Made by a program: the position numbers and the translations under genes | Part shown: piece by piece, positions 39,101 to 45,600 of the stretch | Layout of the letters: each line of letters opens with the position of its first letter | Numbering within the stretch: the stretch's first letter is position 1 | Notes under the pieces: model-generated | What the model was told of the DNA's origin: nothing | Database searches by the model: none | Seen by the model: the letters and a program-made list of their open reading frames with translations, nothing else | Source: Fictibacillus marinisediminis | GTDB lineage: Bacteria > Bacillota > Bacilli > Bacillales > Fictibacillaceae | DNA: 64,000 bases | Direction: 5' to 3' | Assembly: GCF_023149135.1 (NCBI RefSeq) | Contig: NZ_JAIWJX010000002.1 | Span: 868,001-932,000 of the forward strand

Positions 39101-39475
39101 ATGAAAAAGAAATATCAAAACAGACCGATTGCCATAGTGGTCATGACCATGGCAGCCATCTATTTTTTTATAAGCCTGAATCCTCCGCTTTCCGTGGTGG
39201 GTGAACATAAGAAATCAGCCAATGAAACATGGATGGAAGTAAAGAACGAAGGCTGGTTTTCATTGAAGGTAGATGCCTTGTATGTGAATAACAATGAGGT
39301 TCCTGCCGAAGCTTCTTTTTTGGCAGCTGATAAATTTATACCGTTAAAAAAGCAGACAATTCATTCAGGGGAAGAAAAGAATATACGGATTTTTTACGAG
39401 GTGCCTTTAAAAAGGATTACCGTAGCCTACAGCTTCGGCGGCATTTCTTTTATACGTTCGTTTTCAATCTTTTAA
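39101..39475 (+). CDS. Membrane-anchored extracytoplasmic protein of unknown function
   Basis: 124 residues: a basic N-terminus and one hydrophobic helix (about 9-27), then an all-beta-looking domain rich in Val, Tyr and Phe with no Cys. The shape resembles small membrane-tethered beta proteins; I do not recognise the family. GGTGG lies a few bases before ATG. Divergent from the GDSL operon. Confidence 0.65.
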   Translation: MKKKYQNRPIAIVVMTMAAIYFFISLNPPLSVVGEHKKSANETWMEVKNEGWFSLKVDALYVNNNEVPAEASFLAADKFIPLKKQTIHSGEEKNIRIFYEVPLKRITVAYSFGGISFIRSFSIF

Positions 39476-39531
39476 CCAATTCAGCTTTCAATGGGTATGA
39501 TCGAATACATGAGTGTAAAGGGGGGATTTTG

Positions 39532-39858
39532 ATGGATTCAAAAACTGACTTTAATAATGAAGAATACGTTCAGTTAGATGAAGAAACGCTGTTTATTGTC
39601 TCACAGACGTTCAAAGCGCTCTCTGACCCTACCAGGATACGGATTCTGCATCTGCTTTCTCAAAAAGAATGCAGTGTGAATGAAATAACAGAGGCTTTGT
39701 CTCTTTTGCAATCTACAGTTTCTCATCAATTAAGATTTTTAAAGAACTTGCGTCTTGTGAAGTTTCGCCGTTCAGGGACCACCCTGTTTTATTCCATGGA
39801 CGATGGACATGTCATTGATCTACTTAAACAGGCCATACATCATGCGAGCCATGACTAA
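39532..39858 (+). CDS. CzrA-type ArsR-family metal sensor
   Basis: 108-residue winged-helix repressor ([17 protein letters not shown]; recognition helix [14 protein letters not shown]). The C-terminal helix has Asp-x-His and then His-x-x-His with spacing D, +2, +13, +16, exactly the alpha-5 zinc site of CzrA/SmtB. Zn or Co sensing is therefore well supported. ATG 39532 follows the strong AAGGGGGG; TTG 39529 is an alternative. No metal exporter gene is adjacent, so its target is elsewhere or within the unusual region that follows. Confidence 0.88.
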   Translation: MDSKTDFNNEEYVQLDEETLFIVSQTFKALSDPTRIRILHLLSQKECSVNEITEALSLLQSTVSHQLRFLKNLRLVKFRRSGTTLFYSMDDGHVIDLLKQAIHHASHD

Positions 39859-40083
39859 GCTTGTTGTTGAGGAGAAAAGAAAAGATTTTGCTGATTTTAT
39901 GAAGGTTTTATATTGTTTTTGTTGAATTTTGAGAAAAAAGCAGGAATTCTATAAAAAAACCTGTTCTAAAAGGCAGAAGCAAGCAAAAACGCTTAAAATC
40001 AGATGAAATAGATTATTCTGAATATTTTAATTTATCATCACATAAAGTATTATAAATGTAACAAAAGAAGGGAGTAGATTCCA

Positions 40084-40110
40084 ATGAAGAATGTTAGCGA
40101 AGCATGCTAA
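40084..40110 (+). CDS. Micro-ORF 1 of the array: MKNVSEAC
   Basis: ATG AAG AAT GTT AGC GAA GCA TGC TAA, with AAGGGAG nine bases upstream. The stop codon lies at the foot of the unit-1 hairpin, so a terminating ribosome would cover its left arm. Translation is inferred from RBS and conservation with the other two units. Confidence 0.5.
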   Translation: MKNVSEAC

Positions 40111-40216
40111 ACAAGCCTATACAAATAGTTAAACTATTTAACAGGCACAGTATGCGGGTCTTCAGAGTCTGCCAAGCAACAATTATCCATACATCCTTTT
40201 TAAAGGCGTGATTCCA

Positions 40217-40258
40217 ATGAAAAAAGTTAGCGAAGCATGTCAAAATCATATCCACTAA
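40217..40258 (+). CDS. Micro-ORF 2 of the array: MKKVSEACQNHIH
   Basis: Begins as in units 1 and 3 but runs five codons further into the hairpin arm before TAA. AAAGGCG is eight bases upstream. The longer reading frame is the main difference between the three units. Confidence 0.5.
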   Translation: MKKVSEACQNHIH

Positions 40259-40348
40259 AAAATCAGCCCGTGAAAACTGATTTTGAGATATGTGGACATG
40301 TGGGAAACCAAAAATGGAAACATTAAAACTTCAGAGGACGTGGTTCCG

Positions 40349-40375
40349 ATGACAAAAGTTAGCGAAGCATGCTAG
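40349..40375 (+). CDS. Micro-ORF 3 of the array: MTKVSEAC
   Basis: ATG ACA AAA GTT AGC GAA GCA TGC TAG, with AGAGGA ten bases upstream. Length and C-terminal five residues are identical to micro-ORF 1, although stop codons differ (TAA, TAG). Confidence 0.5.
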   Translation: MTKVSEAC

Positions 40376-40524
40376 GATCATGGCGCAATAGGAAATAGTA
40401 CGTGAAAACTATTTTCGCATCATGTGGGCATGTGGGAAGCCAAAAAGGAGAAAATAAACTGAAAGATGCAAGTCTGCAAGTGATGCAAGGCATGTGTTCT
40501 AAGTAAAGAAAGGAAAATCAACAA

Positions 40525-40548
40525 GTGAATAGCAAGTATTTTAAATAA
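40525..40548 (+). CDS. Possible leader peptide MNSKYFK before the channel gene
   Basis: GTG start with AGGA ten bases upstream, seven codons, TAA at 40546-40548. The stop lies inside segment A of the alternative hairpins, as expected of an attenuation leader peptide. Weakly supported by itself. Confidence 0.3.
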   Translation: MNSKYFK

Positions 40549-40611
40549 GGCGCAAGTTTATGTTAATTTACATAAACAGCGTCTTATTTTTGTATTTTAA
40601 ATAAGACGCTG
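40543..40611 (+). promoter_or_regulatory. Mutually exclusive hairpins (candidate attenuator) before the FNT channel
   Basis: Segment A AAATAAGGCGC (40543-40553) can pair with B GCGTCTTATTT (40579-40589), enclosing the helper stem TTTATGT/ACATAAA; B is followed by a T-rich run. B can instead pair with C AAATAAGACGC (40599-40609), extended to 13 bp (CAGCGTCTTATTT / AAATAAGACGCTG). A and C are near-identical, so B chooses between them. Confidence 0.6.
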
Positions 40612-40664
40612 TTTGACGAGGAGGACTTGAAGGGAAACTAAGTTACAGGAAATGGAGGTCCCAA

Positions 40665-41612
40665 ATGAATAATAAATCCGAACATAAAAACGCGCATCCT
40701 AAAACTCCCCAAAAATATCCTGAGCGACAATATTATTTCCCTGCCCAAATCGTTGAAACGTTTATTAGAAAAGGAAAAGAATCCATACAAACCACTTATT
40801 TGGCACAATTAATTCTATCCAGTCTGGCAGGAGCTTTTATCGCTTTTGGAGCTCTAGGTTCAGTATTATTGACAATGGACATTGAATCGGCCGGCATTGT
40901 GAATTTAATGGCTGGTATCGGATTTATGATTGGCTACGCGATGGTCTTTTTATCAGGTTCCATATTATTTACGGAAGTAAACATACTCTTGCCCAGTTAT
41001 ATCATGCAGAGCAAGTTTTGGATCAGCAAAAAACTGCTGTCCTTTTGGTTTATCTGTTACATTGGAAATTTTGTGGGAGCTCTATTTGTCGGTTTTCTTT
41101 TAAACCTTTCAGGCTCGCTGCACGATGAATTCTATGATTACCTGCTCACATTCGTAGAAAAGAAAATGGAATTTACACATAGAGGAACATGGGGCTGGTT
41201 TCAGGTTCTTTTTTCAGGTATTTTGGCAAACTGGCTAATCGGAGCAGCAGCGGTTCTTGCTACCGCCGCAAGAGATGTGGTTGGCAAGATTCTCGGTATT
41301 GCTCTGCCTGTTATCATTTTCGAAGCCGGAAACTTTCAGCACGCTGTGGCCAACATGGGCTATTTCAGTATATCCGTCCTTGAAGGCTTTGATATCAGCT
41401 GGTATAAGTTTATTCTGCTTAATCTGGTTCCAGCAAGTATCGGCAATCTAATCGGCGGCGGTATACTTGTATCTCTGCTGTTGTCATATGCTTACAAAGA
41501 AGAACTAGATGAGGGGGTTCTGAAAGAGGAAGAAGAGGCAATTGAGGAAATGGAAAACAAGAAAGAAGCACCCAATGGAAAACCAGCTGGAGAACCAGCT
41601 GGTCATCAATAA
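40665..41612 (+). CDS. Formate/nitrite transporter (FNT) family channel
   Basis: 315 residues with six membrane helices typical of the pentameric FNT channels for formate, nitrite or hydrosulfide. Features include the N-terminal helix before TM1, LAGAFIAFGALGS, the half-helix GSILFTEVN with its conserved Leu/Phe constriction, GILANWLIGAA and NLVPASIGNLIGGGI. A charged hydrophilic tail (EEEEAIEEMENKK) extends the C-terminus. RBS ATGGAGG before ATG. Its leader carries the tandem array and attenuator described above, so expression is probably controlled after transcription starts. Actual anion unknown. Confidence 0.87.
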   Translation: MNNKSEHKNAHPKTPQKYPERQYYFPAQIVETFIRKGKESIQTTYLAQLILSSLAGAFIAFGALGSVLLTMDIESAGIVNLMAGIGFMIGYAMVFLSGSILFTEVNILLPSYIMQSKFWISKKLLSFWFICYIGNFVGALFVGFLLNLSGSLHDEFYDYLLTFVEKKMEFTHRGTWGWFQVLFSGILANWLIGAAAVLATAARDVVGKILGIALPVIIFEAGNFQHAVANMGYFSISVLEGFDISWYKFILLNLVPASIGNLIGGGILVSLLLSYAYKEELDEGVLKEEEEAIEEMENKKEAPNGKPAGEPAGHQ

Positions 41613-42061
41613 TAAGGATAAGGGTAATAAGGATACGGATAGTAATAAGGATATAGGGAGAGTGCAGCTATAGCGGCAAGGGGAAATATCCCTGGAAAAA
41701 ACCTTCTTCCAAACCATGGCCGGCCAAAAAATACACGATTTTCTTCATTGTCCCCTCTTCCCATAGCCCCCTGCTGCCCCTGCATTCCTTGTTGCACTTG
41801 CATTCCTTGTGTTCCCTGCATGCCCTGCTGGCCTTGCATTCCTTGCTGGCTCCCTTGCCCGCCCTGTTGCGGCTGCTGAATGTCCTGAGGAACCATCATA
41901 TGGAGATTCTGGCCATCCACATTTGTTATGATCCCTTCCGTTTTCTTGCCATCATGCATGGTAATAATCACATGAAAATACAAGTGCTGCTTACAAAGAT
42001 GGTGCATCTGTGCCCAGTTTCTTTCATCCGTCTGCTCCTGATTATTGTAATCTTCCACCAT
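41606..42061 (-). CDS. Low-complexity protein with LSm-like N-terminus
   Basis: 151 residues in three parts: an N-terminal beta domain (about 20-60, FHVIITMHDGKKTEGIITNVDGQNLHM) shaped like an LSm or small coat domain; a QQGMQG repeat region (about 68-105); and a hydrophobic stretch ending in repeated Tyr-Pro (YPYYYPYPYYPYPYY). Tyr-Pro and Gly-Gln repeats recall spore coat proteins; that is an inference. ATG 42061 has AAGGAG ten bases upstream. Its 3' end overlaps the FNT gene tail-to-tail by 7 bp. Confidence 0.75.
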   Translation of the reverse strand: MVEDYNNQEQTDERNWAQMHHLCKQHLYFHVIITMHDGKKTEGIITNVDGQNLHMMVPQDIQQPQQGGQGSQQGMQGQQGMQGTQGMQVQQGMQGQQGAMGRGDNEENRVFFGRPWFGRRFFPGIFPLAAIAALSLYPYYYPYPYYPYPYY

Positions 42062-42194
42062 AGGCAATCAACTCCTTCCAACACTATTTTTATTTTTTAA
42101 AAAAAAGATTATGTCTGTCCAAAGAGGTTTGTGCGTGTTATTTCATTAGAAATAGGGTAAATACTAACCACAATAGTGTATGAGGAGGAACAGC

Positions 42195-42701
42195 ATGAGC
42201 TTATCTAAACAACAAATCAACGAATTAGAACAAAATCTGCTAAAGATGAAAAAACAGCTAGAAGAACAGCAAGAGCTGAGGGAGAAAGATGAAAGCCTGC
42301 AAGAGTCTACCGGGGAGATCAGCTCATATGATAACCACTTTGGTGATATGGGGAGTGAGTTATATGACCGCGAAATGGCAATGGCGCTTGATGAAAATCA
42401 AGAGGAAACTCTTGAAGACATTAACGAAGCGCTCCAGCGCATTGAAGAAGGCACCTACGGAAAATGCGTGGACACGGGAGAGGAGATTCCTTACGAAAGA
42501 TTAAAAGCCCTTCCTTATGCAAAACGGACGGTCCAGGCACAAGAAAAGGCTGATGAGGAAGGGAAAACAGATGATTATGAAATAGGTGAACCTTCTTTCG
42601 TCAGGAAGGGTGAAGGGAAGTATGAAGACAGCAGAATGCAATCGGTTGACGAGATAATGGAGACACACGGAAATGCTTCTAATAAAGGAGAGGACGCATA
42701 A
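42195..42701 (+). CDS. TraR/DksA-family protein (YteA/YocK-like)
   Basis: 168 residues: N-terminal coiled coil (about 5-70) and a DksA-type C-terminal segment RIEEGTYGKCVDTGEEIPYERLKALPYAKRTV. The zinc finger is degenerate: only the first Cys remains (GKCVDTG for CxxC) and the second pair is missing, as in several Bacillus YteA proteins. B. subtilis YocK and YteA are general-stress or sporulation-associated. GAGGAGG precedes ATG 42195. Possible RNA polymerase secondary-channel binder, by inference. Confidence 0.88.
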   Translation: MSLSKQQINELEQNLLKMKKQLEEQQELREKDESLQESTGEISSYDNHFGDMGSELYDREMAMALDENQEETLEDINEALQRIEEGTYGKCVDTGEEIPYERLKALPYAKRTVQAQEKADEEGKTDDYEIGEPSFVRKGEGKYEDSRMQSVDEIMETHGNASNKGEDA

Positions 42702-42702
42702 T

Positions 42703-42748
42703 AAAAAAGCAGCCTGCCCAACTATCGGGGTTCGGCTGCTTTTTTGTT
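42703..42748. terminator. Bidirectional terminator between the DksA-like and PAP2 genes
   Basis: Stem AAAAAAGCAGCC / GGCTGCTTTTTT with an inner CCC/GGG pairing; overlaps the stop of the minus-strand gene. Confidence 0.88.
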
Positions 42749-43384
42749 CTTTGAATAACGTTTATTCGTGGCGTAGGACAACATAGGTTTAAAATAATAA
42801 ATTGTATTAAACAGGATATTACCGAGAAGGATTCCGGCAAAAGCATCTAGAACTACGTGCTGTTTAATGAAGAGTGTGGAAAGAATAATCAAGTATCCTG
42901 CAATGTTGACAGCGAAAATTCGTACTGGTGTTTTTGTTTTGCAGTATCTTATTGCAATGACCATTAAATAACTGCTCAGGACATGAATACTTGGAAAGCA
43001 ATTAAAGGGTTCATCAGCTGAGTAAATATAACGGATAACATTTGTGAGAACACCGCTGCCCTCTATGGCAGGCCTTGGAACCGTTGTCTGAAAGAAATAG
43101 TAAATGACATAACAGATGGCCATCCCGATCGTTAAGCTCAACAGCGTCTTGAAATATAAGGATCTGTCATAGATAAAAAAGTAAAACAGCATGCCAAAAA
43201 TGAAAAGGTACCAAAAAACATACGGAATAATAAAGGCTTCAATAAAAGGAATATGCTGATCAAATGATGTAATAAGACTCCTTGCTCCCCGATCTCCGTT
43301 ATTCAGCAATTCATAAAAAGTATGCAGAAGAGGAATAGAGAGCATCAATAACAAAGGAAGAATATGGGATTTTAATTTACTCAA
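42722..43384 (-). CDS. PAP2-family membrane phosphatase
   Basis: 220 residues with about six membrane helices. The lipid phosphatase signature is present as TVPRP, then CFPSIHV, then KQHVVLDAFAG, placing the catalytic His residues at the outer membrane face. It resembles the inositol-phosphorylceramide-synthase-like PAP2 group; a lipid phosphatase or head-group transferase role is likely. TTG start with AAGGAG upstream. Confidence 0.85.
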   Translation of the reverse strand: MSKLKSHILPLLLMLSIPLLHTFYELLNNGDRGARSLITSFDQHIPFIEAFIIPYVFWYLFIFGMLFYFFIYDRSLYFKTLLSLTIGMAICYVIYYFFQTTVPRPAIEGSGVLTNVIRYIYSADEPFNCFPSIHVLSSYLMVIAIRYCKTKTPVRIFAVNIAGYLIILSTLFIKQHVVLDAFAGILLGNILFNTIYYFKPMLSYATNKRYSKNKKAAEPR

Positions 43385-43799
43385 TAGTCACTGCTCCTTC
43401 AATTCAAAAAAATCATATTTAATAATTACCATATTATACCATATCGTTTGCTAGAGTTGGGATGGTTCTTGTTAATGGCTATGTAATATTTATACCAAAA
43501 AATAGTCATACACTAGCTTATCATAACGTAATGAAGGGCTAGAGGCATCCTTTTTTTAGTGACAAATTATTTAACGATTTGTCTTCTTTGCATTATACTT
43601 CCCTAAAAATTGAGGGAAAGAACATCATTCAAGAAACAAATCAGCACAATAAGGTCTTTTGACATTAGGTATTAAGACCTGTTATTGAAGATTGGTAGTC
43701 ATATTGTTACAATTTATTTTACTGAATTTAGCTTAATTTGACAGAAAATATGGAATTCATTAGGTTTAATGTCATAAAAAATCGGGAATTCTATTAATT
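43385..43799. other. Gene-free AT-rich stretch with inverted repeats
   Basis: No credible ORF on either strand. It contains the perfect inverted repeats GACAAAT...ATTTGTC (43561-43583) and AGGTCTT...AAGACCT (43651-43679), and the word GGAATTC twice (43752 and 43785). It must include the promoter of the PAP2 gene and distal upstream sequence of the NlpC/P60 gene. Nothing else recognised. Confidence 0.5.
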
Positions 43800-43854
43800 T
43801 GTAATATATCTGTAATCTTTCTAAAATGTTCGTGTCATATTTTGTTGGTAGAAT
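43800..43854 (+). promoter_or_regulatory. WalR-type box and promoter of the NlpC/P60 gene
   Basis: TGTAAT-ATATC-TGTAAT (43800-43816) is an exact match to the WalR (YycF) consensus TGTWAH-N5-TGTWAH. A TAGAAT -10 element (43849-43854) without a good -35 lies downstream, as expected of an activated promoter. WalRK controls autolysin genes in Bacillus. Confidence 0.7.
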
Positions 43855-43919
43855 CTAATTAAGTTAGCAAGGAAACAAATACCAACATTGGTAATACAGA
43901 TTTTAGGGGGATACATGCT

Positions 43920-44585
43920 TTGAAAAAATTGGTAGCGGCAGCGGCACTATTAGGAATGATGGCTTTCAACCCGATCGTAGGGAAAGCAGCGCTTGGCGAT
44001 CACACTTTAAAACAAGGTATGACCAGTAAAGATGTGCAGCAATTACAAACTGTCCTTAAGAAAAAAGGATATTTTACATACAAAAAGACGACTACTTACT
44101 ATGGTACATATACGAAATCAGCTGTAAAAAAGTTTCAAAAAGCAAAAAAACTTAAAGCGGATGGCGTGGCTGGAAAAAGCACGTTCAAAGCACTAGGGGT
44201 TAAAACAGCTGTTAAAAGCACTTCATACAGTTCATCAGGTTTGATCAGTACGGCAAAAAGATACATGGGTGTTCCTTACCGCTGGGGCGGAACAACACCT
44301 AAAGGGTTCGATTGCAGCGGCTATATCAACTATGTTTTTGATAAATCGGCTGGAATTGACTTGCCTAGAACGGTTTCCGGAATCTATTTAAAAGGTACAT
44401 CTGTCAGTACTCCAAAAGCTGGAGATGTTGTATTTTTCCAAACGTATAAACATGGTGCTTCCCATGCTGGAATATACATCGGAGACCATAAGTTTATTCA
44501 CAGTTCATCTTCTAAAGGAGTAAGCATTGCTTCAATGCAAAATCCTTACTGGGCACCGAAATTCCTTGGCGCTAAAAAAATATAA
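43920..44585 (+). CDS. Secreted NlpC/P60 endopeptidase with peptidoglycan-binding domain
   Basis: 221 residues: signal peptide (1-24, ending GKA), a peptidoglycan-binding-1 repeat (about 26-95, LKQGMTSKDVQQLQTVLKKKGYF...GVAGKSTFKAL), and a C-terminal NlpC/P60 domain (about 105-221) with catalytic Cys in FDCSG near residue 131, His in SHAGIYIG and the polar third residue in KFIHSSS. It cleaves stem peptides, probably the D-Glu-mDAP bond. TTG start with AGGGGG nine bases upstream. The N-terminal half is nearly the same as that of the YocH-like protein at 59131. Confidence 0.92.
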   Translation: MKKLVAAAALLGMMAFNPIVGKAALGDHTLKQGMTSKDVQQLQTVLKKKGYFTYKKTTTYYGTYTKSAVKKFQKAKKLKADGVAGKSTFKALGVKTAVKSTSYSSSGLISTAKRYMGVPYRWGGTTPKGFDCSGYINYVFDKSAGIDLPRTVSGIYLKGTSVSTPKAGDVVFFQTYKHGASHAGIYIGDHKFIHSSSSKGVSIASMQNPYWAPKFLGAKKI

Positions 44586-44590
44586 GTACG

Positions 44591-44622
44591 AAACAGGCAG
44601 ACTCATTCTGCCTGTTTTTTTA
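44591..44622 (+). terminator. Terminator of the NlpC/P60 gene
   Basis: A perfect 11-bp stem AAACAGGCAGA / TCTGCCTGTTT with T run. Confidence 0.9.
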
Positions 44623-44748
44623 CGGTTTAAAGGCTTTTTTTATTTTTTTTGTCATATTGTTTAACTTTTCTGAATATTATAGTATAATCTATCATATCAT
44701 GAATTGGCCTTAATGCAGTTTACCTTCCTGTTGAAAGGAGTGTTAGGC

Positions 44749-44970
44749 ATGTATTTTGGTGAAACTGTCAAAATCAACCGTTTTGACGGGGAATACTTTG
44801 AGGTGAACCACAACTGGCTGATGGATATTGTGTGGGACAAATATCACATGCCGCTGCGGGACTTTTTGGATTCTTATGATAGAAGGGACAGTGATTATAT
44901 TTTAACGCTGGCCGAACAGAATACTTTACGTTACGAATTGAAAAATGATGAAAGCCGCTTAGTTTTATAA
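44749..44970 (+). CDS. Small acidic protein of unknown function, 73 aa
   Basis: Start 44749 follows GAAAGGAG by eight bases; an upstream ATG at 44704 has no RBS. The protein is soluble, rich in Asp, Tyr and Trp, without Cys. I do not recognise it. Its terminator overlaps the stop codon, so it is a single-gene unit. Confidence 0.65.
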   Translation: MYFGETVKINRFDGEYFEVNHNWLMDIVWDKYHMPLRDFLDSYDRRDSDYILTLAEQNTLRYELKNDESRLVL

Positions 44971-44982
44971 GCGGTTTTTTTT
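44952..44982 (+). terminator. Terminator overlapping the end of the 73-aa gene
   Basis: Stem AAGCCGCTTA / TAAGCGGTTT (one G-T pair) with eight T residues. Confidence 0.85.
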
Positions 44983-45034
44983 GTGATGTAAAAAAGTATA
45001 ATATTCAGCTTGCATAGATGTAATGTCTAGCTCC

Positions 45035-45090
45035 AGCGCCCAGGGCTGAAAACTTGGTTCTTGTTTTCAGCATAAGTCCTCGAGGGCGCT
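45035..45090. repeat. Palindromic intergenic repeat, copy 2
   Basis: Outer pair AGCGCC / GGCGCT encloses a perfect 9-bp stem GCTGAAAAC / GTTTTCAGC with a 9-base loop. Shares CCAGGG and TCGAGGG landmarks with the element at 15496-15562, with a different but still paired inner stem. GTCTAGCTCCAGCGCC...GGCGCTTGCGC is, from memory, a very common Bacillus intergenic repeat. Confidence 0.7.
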
Positions 45091-45128
45091 TGCGCTTTTC
45101 TTACTTTGTCTTGTGGCATACCTCTTCA

Positions 45129-45165
45129 CCTCCTCATATCATATGAGGAATGTTAGGCGAGGAGG
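45129..45165 (+). promoter_or_regulatory. Possible RBS-sequestering hairpin of the 69-aa gene
   Basis: CCTCCTC (45129-45135) is fully complementary to GAGGAGG (45159-45165), the RBS of the next gene. A competing local palindrome CCTCATATCATATGAGG occupies 45133-45149, so two folds are possible. Confidence 0.4.
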
Positions 45166-45172
45166 ATGAATT

Positions 45173-45382
45173 ATGGCAAAAAAAAAGGCAAAAAAGATCT
45201 CTAAATATGATCAGGCGGTCAATAAATATGCACATACTCTAAAAATGGTTACCAGTTCCACCTGCCTGTCCTGCAAAACTCAATGTGCGAGGGGATTGGC
45301 CTATATAGATAAAATGTCTAAACCGGGAGCGGTCGGCCAAGGTGTCCCCTGCCATCTTACAAAAGGAAAAGGTATGAAATAA
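45173..45382 (+). CDS. Small Lys- and Cys-rich protein, 69 aa
   Basis: The N-terminus is very basic (MAKKKAKKISK); the C-terminal half has four Cys as CLSCKTQC...PC followed by His, a plausible zinc or Fe-S site. Strong RBS GAGGAGG. I do not recognise the family. The RBS may be masked by an upstream CCTCCTC. Confidence 0.65.
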   Translation: MAKKKAKKISKYDQAVNKYAHTLKMVTSSTCLSCKTQCARGLAYIDKMSKPGAVGQGVPCHLTKGKGMK

Positions 45383-45600
45383 GTGATGTCTCTCTAACTT
45401 AGCACATCTTCCCTAAGGATTTTGTTTGTGTGAGGGTGTGCAGCCTTTTTTTAGTTTGAAGGACGTTTGCATCCATAAAAAGGTGTTTATGTTAATTCAT
45501 CGCCGGGAAAAGTTCAGAATAGTGAAAACATAAATGATGTCTCTGTCCCATAAAGGCGATAATAACTATAAACTATATAAAACAAAGTCAGGTGATACCC

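Larger units (their letters stand above)
40068..40481 (+). repeat. Tandem array of three 132-133 bp structured, micro-ORF-bearing units
   Basis: Each unit has an RBS-like AAGGGAG, AAAGGCG or AGAGGA, the box TTCC(A/G)ATGA, the block GTTAGCGAAGCATG, a variable hairpin and, in units 2 and 3, the block GTGGRCATGTGGGAARCCAAAAA (in parts). ATG positions 40084, 40217 and 40349 give periods of 133 and 132 bp. Hairpin arms vary but remain paired: AAATAG/CTATTT and GCCT/AGGC in unit 1; AAAATCAG/CTGATTTT, CATATC/GATATG, CATGTC/GACATG in unit 2; GAAATAG/CTATTTTC and ATGGCG/CGCAT in unit 3. Loops of units 2 and 3 share CGTGAAAA. No known RNA family recognised. The rest of 39859-40664 holds no other gene. 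Confidence 0.85.

Noticed and set aside
40068..40481. The tandem array as a CRISPR locus
   Set aside because: Period is 132-133 bp, only three units, spacers are not unique inserts and no cas genes are present.
41789..42100. Plus-strand frame antisense to the QQGMQG gene
   Set aside because: It is a shadow of repetitive codons on the other strand; no RBS and no family pattern.
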